64,000 bases of DNA. It comes from Pseudochelatococcus sp050946405 (GTDB lineage: Bacteria; Pseudomonadota; Alphaproteobacteria; Rhizobiales; Beijerinckiaceae). The stretch spans positions 124,001 to 188,000 of the forward strand of contig NZ_JBMNUS010000007.1 of the NCBI RefSeq assembly GCF_050946405.1, written 5' to 3'. Below the pieces are notes generated by a model. That model was given only the letters and a program-made list of their open reading frames with translations, was not told the origin of the DNA and did no database searches. The position numbers and the translations under genes are program-made. Shown here piece by piece: positions 7,701 to 14,317 of the stretch (position 1 is its first letter; each line of letters starts with the position of its first letter).

Positions 7701-9616
7701 AACAGCGCCATCAGCGCCGCCTCCAGATCGGGCCTGGCGCGTTCGACGTTGATGGGCCCGCCGCCGGCGCGCTCCAGCGTCATGTCGTGCAGCCACACGC
7801 GCCCCTCTTCCTCCGCGCTGTGCGGCGCGACGCGATAGGTGCGTTCGTTGACGACCCTGAACCCGAGCTTTTCCAGCAGTGGCACCCGCTCCGACAGCGG
7901 CGTCGGCGCGGAGCGCGAGAACACCTTCAGCGCCGCGCGGCTTTCCAGGTCGCCGGCGCGGCGATAGAAACCGACCGCGCGCGGATGATCGCGCCCGAGC
8001 TGCTCGATGACGGCGATGTCGGCGATGACTTCCTCGCCCGAGAACGCCTCGCGATAGGCCCCGCCGAACGCCCGCGCGTAGGCGGCGGCGAGCTGCCGGC
8101 CCCGCTCGCCGCCGACATGGCGATCGAGAGCCGCGTCGAGCGCGTCGCCCCAGGTGCGCACGCGCTCCAGAATGCCGGCTTCGAGCGTCGCGCGGTCGAT
8201 GACCGGCACGTCGCCCTCGTCGCGGCCGATGATGAAGTGGATGCGCGCCAGCGGCCCTTCCGGGAAGGAAGGGAACACCGCCGACAGGCGGCCCTGATAG
8301 AGCCGCTTGAGGAAGGCGCCGATCTCGCCCTGTACGTCGGTGTCGTAACGGTCCTTGGGCAGATAGACAAGCGCCGACACGAAACGGCCGAACTCGTCCG
8401 GGCGCGCGAGCACCCGCACGCGCGGGCGCTCGGTCAGCCGCAGGATGTCCTGCACGAAGCCGAACAGCGTGTCGGCGTCGATCTGGAACAGCTCGTCGCG
8501 CGGATAGTCGTCGAGCACATGCAGCAGCGAGCGGCCGGAATAGCTCGCCGGATCGAACTCGGCGCGGCGCGCGATCTGCGCCACCTTCCGGCGCAGATAG
8601 GGGATCGTCGTGGTGGATTGCGTGTAGGCGTTGCCGGTGAACAGGCCGGCGATGCGCAGCTCGCCCACCACCTCGCCCGCCGTGTCGAACAGCTTCACGC
8701 CGACATAGTCGAGATGCACGCGCCGGTGCACCCGCGAGCGGACGTTCGCCTTGGTGATGATCAGCGCCGCCGGCCGTTGCAGGAAGGCGCGGATCTCGGG
8801 CGAGATCGCCACGAGCTCGCGCCCGCGGCGCAGGATGCGCACCGACGGGTCGCGCAGGATGCCGAGGCCCGTGCCCTCGACGGGATCGGCCACGCTGTCC
8901 GGCTGGAAACGGTATTCGCGGATGCCCAGAATGGTGAAGTTGTCGTCCGCGAGCCATTGCAGAAAGGCGGCCGCCTCGTCGACCGTTCCGGCGTCGAGGG
9001 GCGAGGGCGTCTCGCGCAGGCTCTCCACCGCCGCGATGAGCCGCGCACGCATCGCCGGCCAGTCCGACACGGCGCTCGCGACATCGGCATAGACGCGCGT
9101 CAGTTCGTCCACGAGCCGCTCGCGCCGGTCGGGATCGTGGATGCGCGGCACGAGAAGGTGGATGAGGCTCTCGCGGCTCACGCCCGGCGCCGGCGCCTCG
9201 ACGCCCGCCTCGCCGTGCAGCACGGCAAGCGCACCGGCCGCGTCGCGTTCGACGTCGAGGATGGGATGGGCGATCAGCAGGGTCTCGAAGCCGAGCTCGA
9301 TGACCGCCGCCAGCGTCGAATCGAGCAGGAACGGCATATTGTCGTTGACGATCTCGACCACCGTGACGGCGCGCCCGTCTTCCCCGTCTCCGCCTGCGGG
9401 GTCGACGAGGCGGATACGCGGCTCGCCCGGCCTGCGCGGCTCGCCCAGATGCGCGAACGCCTCCGCCACGCGCGCCGCGAGAAAGGCGTCGGAGCAGGCG
9501 GCGAGGTCCTCATCCGCGACATGCCCCAGCAGCGCCGCCACGAACCGGCCCGGAACGGCCGCTCCCTGCTCCGATAACCGTTCTTCCAGCCTTGCGATCA
9601 AATCCGCTACCGTCAC
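4787..9616 (-). CDS. gdhB: NAD-specific glutamate dehydrogenase, large (180-kDa) class
   Basis: This product of about 1609 residues matches the large bacterial NAD-GDH class, which oxidises glutamate to 2-oxoglutarate and ammonia. The N-terminal half is the regulatory region of this class. The catalytic region carries IVPVGAKGGF near residue 840 and the nucleotide-binding part with GEGANLGVTQPGR near residue 1130. The frame stays open to a GTG at 9664, which would overlap the upstream hydrolase. I chose the GTG at 9616 (MTVADLIARLEERL) because GGGAGGA sits at ideal spacing before it; the resulting length also suits the family. An antisense frame is open along nearly the whole gene, a G+C codon effect. 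The gene probably follows the hydrolase in one transcript. Confidence 0.95.
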   Translation of the reverse strand: MTVADLIARLEERLSEQGAAVPGRFVAALLGHVADEDLAACSDAFLAARVAEAFAHLGEPRRPGEPRIRLVDPAGGDGEDGRAVTVVEIVNDNMPFLLDSTLAAVIELGFETLLIAHPILDVERDAAGALAVLHGEAGVEAPAPGVSRESLIHLLVPRIHDPDRRERLVDELTRVYADVASAVSDWPAMRARLIAAVESLRETPSPLDAGTVDEAAAFLQWLADDNFTILGIREYRFQPDSVADPVEGTGLGILRDPSVRILRRGRELVAISPEIRAFLQRPAALIITKANVRSRVHRRVHLDYVGVKLFDTAGEVVGELRIAGLFTGNAYTQSTTTIPYLRRKVAQIARRAEFDPASYSGRSLLHVLDDYPRDELFQIDADTLFGFVQDILRLTERPRVRVLARPDEFGRFVSALVYLPKDRYDTDVQGEIGAFLKRLYQGRLSAVFPSFPEGPLARIHFIIGRDEGDVPVIDRATLEAGILERVRTWGDALDAALDRHVGGERGRQLAAAYARAFGGAYREAFSGEEVIADIAVIEQLGRDHPRAVGFYRRAGDLESRAALKVFSRSAPTPLSERVPLLEKLGFRVVNERTYRVAPHSAEEEGRVWLHDMTLERAGGGPINVERARPDLEAALMALFEGRAESDGFNALVLEAGLGWRDAAILRAYGRYLRQIGVPFGQEYLAATLAGHPAIATRLVALIGARFDPDADEGRQEREKAVKGEIEERLQSVSSLDEDRILRRFVNLIEATVRTNVFQRDAAGEPRATIAFKFECARVEGLPKPAPLYEIFVYSPRVEGVHLRFGKVARGGLRWSDRPQDFRTEVLGLVKAQQVKNAVIVPVGAKGGFVPKRLPPASDRAAWLEEGRGAYRVFIASLLDLTDNRVDADIVPPLRTVRHDGDDPYLVVAADKGTATFSDLANEISLEHGHWLGDAFASGGGHGYDHKGMGITARGAWEAVKRHFREIDIDIQTTPVTVAGVGDMSGDVFGNGMLLSRAVKVVAAFDHRDIFLDPDPDPAASWAERKRLFELPRSSWQDYDRALISSGGGVFSRSVKTIPLSEPVRVRLGIGKAEVSPQELISAILRAPVDLLWFGGIGTYIRGAGETDEQVGDRANDAVRIAGADVRARVIGEGANLGVTQPGRIEAARKGVRLNTDAIDNSAGVNTSDIEVNLKIALAIPERDGRLSPDERNALLAQMTPDVARLVLATNYEQPRAISLVELRGAEEIGYARRLIAVLEAAGRLDRGLEYLPDDAELAAREKRGEGLARPEIAVLLAYAKLALYDAILESPVPDDPYAARELTHYFPPELSDRFPDAIAHHRLRREIIATRLSNAIVNHAGPSIATRVADQTGASVQTLAAAFVTVWSAFGLADIVAGIDALDGRIGQHAGQLSGATQRLLYAELQDRLIDLVVWFSRNVDFTAEGIDAIVARYRAGVVDVGGVLDRASANAVRDGRLEALLALNVPDGVAARLARLAALAETPDIVRAAAGTRRPVSEVAAVHFALAEVFGFQDLAEAARGVVPGDYYDRLALDRAATALADAHGRLTVEVVTSGAGLSGAAAVEAWADARADDVGRIKKAVDVIRASGLTLAKAIVAANLLGDLARG

Positions 9617-9656
9617 GATTTCCTCCCGAGAACCCTTATTGTCCGATGGCGTCGTC

Positions 9657-10385
9657 TCAACCACGCAGCAGGCGATGCAGCGCCGATGTTACTGCGTCCG
9701 GCTGCTCGATGGGCGTCAGATGGCCGGCATGCGGCACGATCTCCAGCCGTGAAAGGGGAATGCCCGCCGCCATGTCGCGATGCAGCGCCGGCGGGGTCAG
9801 GGCATCGTGCTCGCCGCAGAGCACCAGAACCGGGCAACGCAGGCGCGACAGCGTCGCGCGGCCGTCGGGGCGGTCGATCAGGCTCTGGCGGATGAAGACC
9901 TCCGGCCCCAGCCGCGCCGTCATGGCGCGGACGCGCTCGACCATCTCCGCATTGCCGAGGTTCTCGGGCGCGAGATAGGTACGCAGCAGATGCTCGCCGA
10001 AACCGTAAAATTTGCCCGGATTGCGCGCCGTCGCGATGAGCCGCCGCCGCTCCTGCGCCCGTTCGGGGTCGTCGGGCAGCATCGTGGTGTCGAGCAGCGC
10101 GAGGTGGCTCACCCGCTCCGGCGCGATACGCACGATCTCCTGCGCGACGATGCCGCCGAGGGAAAAGCCGGCAAGGGCGAAACGCTCCCCGGCGAAACGC
10201 TCCCCGGCGAAACGTTCCCCGGCAATATCGAGCACGTCCCGCGCCAGCGCCGCCAGAGTCTCGCCGCGCGTGATGTCGGCCACGACAGGCCGCGCCACGC
10301 CTGCGAGACCGGCGATCTGGTCGCGCCACAGCTCCGCATCGTTCAGAAGGCCGGGGATCAGGACGAGACGCGGCGAATCAACCAT
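9657..10385 (-). CDS. Alpha/beta-fold hydrolase with inserted GERFA repeats
   Basis: The 242-residue protein starts MVDSPRLVLIPGLLND. It has an oxyanion-side PGLLND loop near residue 11, the nucleophile elbow GFSLGG with Ser75, an acid in the GEHDALTPP loop, and a catalytic His in HAGHLTPIE. Related hydrolases read directly into the elbow strand with a single ERFALAG-like segment. Here GERFA occurs three times in tandem (residues 56-70), encoded by 15-bp direct repeats, so about two units look inserted just before the active-site strand. The frame remains open upstream to 10508 through another 15-bp array, but that part does not resemble the family. The substrate is unknown. It lies upstream of the glutamate dehydrogenase gene on the same strand. 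Confidence 0.85.
   Translation of the reverse strand: MVDSPRLVLIPGLLNDAELWRDQIAGLAGVARPVVADITRGETLAALARDVLDIAGERFAGERFAGERFALAGFSLGGIVAQEIVRIAPERVSHLALLDTTMLPDDPERAQERRRLIATARNPGKFYGFGEHLLRTYLAPENLGNAEMVERVRAMTARLGPEVFIRQSLIDRPDGRATLSRLRCPVLVLCGEHDALTPPALHRDMAAGIPLSRLEIVPHAGHLTPIEQPDAVTSALHRLLRG
10177..10221. repeat. 15-bp tandem repeat array A (3 units) inside hydrolase gene
   Basis: Three consecutive 15-mers of the form GCGAAACGCTCCCCG occur; the third differs at one base. On the minus strand each encodes GERFA in the hydrolase frame. The unit shares a C-N-G-G-R-A core, minus orientation, with arrays B and C nearby. Confidence 0.9.
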
Positions 10386-10469
10386 GTCGGCACGCAGCGC
10401 CGGGAACCGTTTGACCCCGCGCAAGGCCGCCCGGACGCGCGATCCCCGCCGCCATCGGGCGCTCCGCCT

Positions 10470-10514
10470 GCCAGGTGAGTCCCTGCCGGGTGAGTCCCTG
10501 CCAAGCAACTTCCT
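10470..10514. repeat. 15-bp tandem repeat array B (3 units plus partials), intergenic
   Basis: Units GCCAGGTGAGTCCCT, GCCGGGTGAGTCCCT and GCCAAGCAACTTCCT follow each other with a 15-base period, with partial units on both sides. On the minus strand every unit begins GGCAGG and then varies. The array lies between the hydrolase start and the LysR stop. That 216-base gap holds nothing else that I recognise. Confidence 0.85.
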
Positions 10515-10601
10515 GCCAAGTGCCGAAGCGCGCCATAGCGACGATCATCATCCCGAGAAATCAGTGCTTGAACGGAGCATGACACCGGATCGCGAGGCGT
10601 G

Positions 10602-11600
10602 TCAACGCCCCTCCCGCCGGAGGGATGGATCGGCGTCGGAGAGCGCTTCGCCTTCGTTTTTCCAGTTCTCGCCTTTCCAGCTCTCGCCTTTCCAGCTCTC
10701 GCCTTTCCATGCCGCGACTTCCGCCACCAGCCATTGACGGAAGGCCGCGACGGGCGCGAGCCTGACGCGGCTGAGCGGCGATACGAGATAATACGAGCGC
10801 GGGCTTCTGACCGGACGGTCGTAGGCGACGATCAGTTGGCCGCTGTCGATCTCGGAGGCGATCAGGAATAGCGGCATCAGCGCGACGCCCACGCCGGCGA
10901 TGACGGCTTGCGCCACGGTGGAGAACTGCTCGAAGCGCATGCCCCGCCGCACCGGCGCCGGAACGCCCGCCGCCCTGAACCAGTGGTCCCACGCCTCCGG
11001 CCGCGATCCCATGTGCAGCAGGGGCAACCGGGCGAGATCGTCGGGCCGTGCGACCGGATTCTCCCGCAGGAAGGCCGGGCTCGCCACCGGCGCCACCGTC
11101 TCGTGCATCAGAAAGGTCGCCTCCCCGCCCGGCCAGTCCTGCGCGCCGATGTGGATGGCCGCGTCGAAGCCTTCCGCCTCCAGGTCGAAACGTCCGATGC
11201 GGGTGGCGAAGTTGAGCGTCACCTCCGGGTGGCGCGCCACGAAGGAGCGGATGCGCGGCATCAGCCAGCGGGTGCCGAAAGTGGGCAGGACGGCGAGATC
11301 GAGCGTCTGCCCCACCTTGCCCGACATCGCGCGCAGCGATGCCGCGCGGATGGTGGCCAGCGCGTCGGCCACCGCCGCGGCATAGGCTTCCCCCTCCTGC
11401 GTCGGCACGACGCCGCGGCCGCTGCGCTCGAAAAGCGCCACGCCGAGCTGGCCCTCCAGCGCCGCCATCTGCTTGGAAATGGCGCTCTGCGTCAGCGACA
11501 GCTCCTGCGCGGCGGCGGAGAAACTGCCAAGCCTCACCACGGCCTCGAAAGCGGCCAGCGCCCCCGTGGCGGGCAGCAGGCGGCGTTGCATCCCGATCAT
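10602..11600 (-). CDS. LysR-family regulator, GcdR-like
   Basis: This 332-residue LysR regulator has an N-terminal winged HTH at about residues 10-68 (AAFEAVVRLGSFSAAAQELS, SAISKQMAALE) and a periplasmic-binding-like effector domain after residue 95. It resembles the GcvA-like branch. It is divergent from gcdH and so probably controls glutarate/glutaryl-CoA catabolism, sensing glutarate or its CoA ester. That role is inferred from position. The C-terminus is odd: after the normal end, WKGES-type pentapeptides repeat four times (residues 298-317), encoded by 15-bp tandem repeats, then a charged tail. Met1 at 11600 or Met4 at 11591 could be the start. Confidence 0.88.
   Translation of the reverse strand: MIGMQRRLLPATGALAAFEAVVRLGSFSAAAQELSLTQSAISKQMAALEGQLGVALFERSGRGVVPTQEGEAYAAAVADALATIRAASLRAMSGKVGQTLDLAVLPTFGTRWLMPRIRSFVARHPEVTLNFATRIGRFDLEAEGFDAAIHIGAQDWPGGEATFLMHETVAPVASPAFLRENPVARPDDLARLPLLHMGSRPEAWDHWFRAAGVPAPVRRGMRFEQFSTVAQAVIAGVGVALMPLFLIASEIDSGQLIVAYDRPVRSPRSYYLVSPLSRVRLAPVAAFRQWLVAEVAAWKGESWKGESWKGENWKNEGEALSDADPSLRREGR
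10661..10705. repeat. 15-bp tandem repeat array C (3 units plus flanking partials) in LysR 3' end
   Basis: TCCAGTTCTCGCCTT is followed by two copies of TCCAGCTCTCGCCTT, with degenerate units on each side. On the minus strand this encodes the WKGES repeats at the LysR C-terminus. The period and the C-N-G-G-A-A core match arrays A and B. Confidence 0.9.
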
Positions 11601-11615
11601 GACTGATGACTATAT

Positions 11616-11695
11616 CTCATGAAATCGGTGAGTAAACATCGTTTGAACGCAGCGCGAAATCCTTGCAGGGTATCTTCAGGATATCTTGCAAGGAT
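11616..11695. promoter_or_regulatory. Candidate LysR operator region between gcdR-like gene and gcdH
   Basis: The 169-base divergent gap contains CTCA-N9-TGAG (11616-11632), a LysR-type dyad near the regulator start. It also holds a perfect 9-base inverted repeat ATCCTTGCA / TGCAAGGAT (11659-11667 and 11687-11695) with a 19-base spacer, about 75 bases before gcdH. Either could be the autoregulatory or activation site. Confidence 0.5.
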
Positions 11696-11769
11696 TGGCT
11701 TGAAGCGATTGGAGAGAGCGCCGGACGAACCGGCGCGCCGCATCGGGGCCAAACAGGGAGAAGCATGCC

Positions 11770-12957
11770 ATGGCGGAATACAGCGCCTTTACCTGGAGCG
11801 ATCCGTTTCAACTCGACGGGCAGTTGACGGAAGACGAGCGCATCATCCGCGACGCCGCAGCCGCCTTCGCGGCCGACCGGCTCGCGCCGCGCATCCAGGA
11901 AGCCTACCTGCATGAAAAGACCGATCCGGCGATCTTCCGCGAAATGGGCGAGGCGGGCCTGCTCGGCCCGACGGTGCCGGAGGAATACGGCGGCGCGGGC
12001 GCGAGCTATGTCGCCTACGGCCTGATCGCCCGCGAGGTCGAGCGCGTCGACAGCGGCTACCGCTCGATGATGAGCGTGCAATCCTCGCTGGTCATGTATC
12101 CGATCTACGCCTACGGCTCCGGGGAGCAGCGCCGGAAATACCTGCCGAAGCTCGCTTCCGGCGAGTGGATCGGCTGCTTCGGCCTCACCGAGCCCGACGC
12201 CGGCTCCGACCCCGGCGGCATGAAGACGCGCGCGGAAAAGATCGACGGCGGCTATCGCCTCAACGGCTCCAAGACGTGGATTTCCAACGCGCCGATCGCC
12301 GATGTGTTCGTGGTCTGGGCGAAATCCGCCGCGCACGGCGGCCAGATCCGCGGCTTCGTGCTGGAGAAGGGCACGAAGGGCCTCTCGGCGCCCAAGATCG
12401 AGGGCAAGCTGAGCCTGCGCGCCTCCATCACCGGCGAGATCGTACTGGAGGATGTCGAGGTGGGCGAGGAAGCCTTGCTGCCGAACATCGCCGGCCTCAA
12501 GGGGCCGTTCGGCTGCCTCAACCGCGCGCGCTACGGCATCTCGTGGGGGGCGCTGGGCGCGGCGGAGGATTGCTGGTTCCGCGCCCGCCAGTACGGGCTC
12601 GACCGCAAGCAGTTCGACAGGCCGCTGGCCGCCACGCAGCTCTTCCAGAAGAAGCTCGCCGACATGCAGACCGAGATCGCGCTGGGCCTTCAGGCGAGCC
12701 TGCGGGTGGGGCGGCTGATGGACGAGGGATCGTTCGCGCCCGAGATCATCTCCATCGTCAAGCGCAACAACTGCGGCAAGGCGCTCGACATCGCCAGGCA
12801 GGCGCGCGACATGCACGGCGGCAACGGCATCCAGATCGAATACCACGTCATGCGCCACGCGCAGAACCTGGAAACGGTCAATACCTACGAGGGCACGCAC
12901 GACGTGCACGCGCTCATCCTGGGGCGGGCGCAGACGGGGCTGCAAGCCTTTTTCTGA
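11770..12957 (+). CDS. gcdH: Glutaryl-CoA dehydrogenase
   Basis: This 395-residue FAD acyl-CoA dehydrogenase oxidatively decarboxylates glutaryl-CoA to crotonyl-CoA, the last specific step of lysine, tryptophan and glutarate breakdown. The sequence carries CFGLTEPDAGSDPGGM in the FAD/substrate region, GSKTWISNAPIADVFVVWAK, and the C-terminal TYEGTHDVHALILGRAQTG. Glu374 of YEGTHD is the expected catalytic base. These segments are specific for GcdH rather than general fatty acyl-CoA dehydrogenases. It is divergent from a LysR regulator and followed 109 bases later by a CoA-transferase gene, matching the known gcdR-gcdH-gcdG arrangement. Confidence 0.95.
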   Translation: MAEYSAFTWSDPFQLDGQLTEDERIIRDAAAAFAADRLAPRIQEAYLHEKTDPAIFREMGEAGLLGPTVPEEYGGAGASYVAYGLIAREVERVDSGYRSMMSVQSSLVMYPIYAYGSGEQRRKYLPKLASGEWIGCFGLTEPDAGSDPGGMKTRAEKIDGGYRLNGSKTWISNAPIADVFVVWAKSAAHGGQIRGFVLEKGTKGLSAPKIEGKLSLRASITGEIVLEDVEVGEEALLPNIAGLKGPFGCLNRARYGISWGALGAAEDCWFRARQYGLDRKQFDRPLAATQLFQKKLADMQTEIALGLQASLRVGRLMDEGSFAPEIISIVKRNNCGKALDIARQARDMHGGNGIQIEYHVMRHAQNLETVNTYEGTHDVHALILGRAQTGLQAFF

Positions 12958-13066
12958 TTGTCTTTTTCGGATTTGCATTCCCGTCACCGCGTTCCGCGCT
13001 TCCCGCCAATCCGGCCCGGCTTCCACGCGCGCTGTCCGGGCCGCTCCATCGTGAAGGCCGACAACC

Positions 13067-14317
13067 ATGCCCGACATCGACAGCTCTCCCGACCGGCAGG
13101 CGTGTCCCGAGCCGGCGTTCCCCGAGCCGGCGTTCCCCTTGAGCGGATTGAGGGTGCTCGAACTCGCGCGCATTCTCGCCGGCCCGTGGATCGGCCAGAC
13201 GCTGGCCGATCTGGGCGCGGACGTCATCAAGGTGGAAAGCCCGCAAGGCGACGACACGCGCGGCTGGGGGCCGCCCTTCATCGACGTGGAGGGCGAAAGC
13301 GCGGCCGCCTATTTCCATGCCTGCAACCGGGGCAAGCGCTCCGTCACGGCGGATTTCGCCACGGAGGAGGGCCGCGCCCTCGTGCGCCGTCTCGCGCGCC
13401 GCGCCGACGTGCTGGTGGAGAACTTCAAGGTCGGCGGGCTGGCGAAATACGGTCTCGATTACGAGAGCCTGCGCGAGATAAACCCGCGCCTGGTGTATTG
13501 CTCCGTCACCGGCTTCGGCCAGAACGGCCCCTACGCCGGCCGGGCGGGTTACGATTTCATGATTCAGGGCATGGGCGCGATCATGGACCTGACCGGCGAG
13601 CCGGACGGACCGCCGCAGAAGACCGGCGTGGCCTTCGTCGACATCTTCACCGGCGTCTACGGCGTGATCGCCGTGCAGGCCGCGCTGTGGCAGCGGCAGC
13701 GCACGGGGCGCGGCCAGCACATCGACATGGCGCTGTTCGACACCATCACCGGCGTGCTGGCCAATCAGGCGATGAACTATCTGGCGTCGGGCGCCGTGCC
13801 GCACCGGCTCGGCAACGCGCATCCCAACATCGCCCCCTATCAGGTCTTCGCCGTCGCGGACGGTTTCGTCATCGTCGCGGTCGGCAACGACGGCCAGTTC
13901 GGGAAGCTGGCGCGCGTGCTCGGCAACGGCCCGCTCGGGGCCGATCCGCGCTTCGCCACCAACGCCGACCGCGTCGCCAACCGGCAGGCGCTGACGGCGA
14001 TACTGGGCGAGGCCATCGCATCCTGGCCGCGCGACGCCCTGCTGGCCGCGCTGGAGGCGCAGGGCGTTCCGGCCGGGCCGATCAACACCGTGGCCGATGT
14101 CTTCGACGATCCGCAGATCGCGGCGCGCGGCATGAAGATCGCGCCGCAGGGCGTGCCCGGCGTCCGCACGCCCATCCGCCTTTCGGATGCGGCGCTGAAC
14201 CTGAGCCGGCGCTCTCCCCGCCTTGGAGAGCACACGGCGCAGATTCTGGCCGAACTCGACGCCGCCGAGGCATCCGGCGGCGATTCCCGCGACGGATGCC
14301 CCGCGCCCTCACCGTAG
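13067..14317 (+). CDS. gcdG: CaiB/BaiF family (class III) CoA-transferase, probably for glutarate
   Basis: This 416-residue class III CoA-transferase has LRVLELARILAGPWIGQTLADLGADVIKVE near the N-terminus (LELARILAGPW; GADVIKVE), RGKRSVTADF, and the active-site segment GQHIDMALFDTITG, whose Asp forms the covalent CoA intermediate in the family. Next to gcdH it most likely makes glutaryl-CoA from succinyl-CoA and glutarate; substrate is inferred from context. An extra PEPAF pentapeptide duplication (residues 14-24), encoded by two 15-bp repeats, sits just before the conserved start. The real N-terminus may therefore be shorter. Confidence 0.88.
   Translation: MPDIDSSPDRQACPEPAFPEPAFPLSGLRVLELARILAGPWIGQTLADLGADVIKVESPQGDDTRGWGPPFIDVEGESAAAYFHACNRGKRSVTADFATEEGRALVRRLARRADVLVENFKVGGLAKYGLDYESLREINPRLVYCSVTGFGQNGPYAGRAGYDFMIQGMGAIMDLTGEPDGPPQKTGVAFVDIFTGVYGVIAVQAALWQRQRTGRGQHIDMALFDTITGVLANQAMNYLASGAVPHRLGNAHPNIAPYQVFAVADGFVIVAVGNDGQFGKLARVLGNGPLGADPRFATNADRVANRQALTAILGEAIASWPRDALLAALEAQGVPAGPINTVADVFDDPQIAARGMKIAPQGVPGVRTPIRLSDAALNLSRRSPRLGEHTAQILAELDAAEASGGDSRDGCPAPSP
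13106..13135. repeat. 15-bp tandem duplication in CoA-transferase 5' end
   Basis: CCCGAGCCGGCGTTC occurs twice in direct succession and is followed by CCC, the start of a third unit. It encodes PEPAF-PEPAF. On the minus strand the unit contains CGGGGAACG, a 9-mer also present in a unit of array A at 10 kb. Confidence 0.85.

Noticed and set aside
4664..9577. A frame of more than 1600 codons open on the plus strand
   Set aside because: It is exactly antisense to the glutamate dehydrogenase gene. Its Arg/His/Ala-rich translation has no family resemblance. High G+C at third codon positions removes stops on the opposite strand.
9617..9664. Upstream GTG start (9664) for glutamate dehydrogenase
   Set aside because: It would overlap the hydrolase stop and has no ribosome site, whereas GGGAGGA precedes the GTG at 9616.
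10177..10705. The 15-bp arrays as a CRISPR or as CRISPR-like repeats
   Set aside because: The units abut without spacers, are far too short, and two of the three are translated in host genes.
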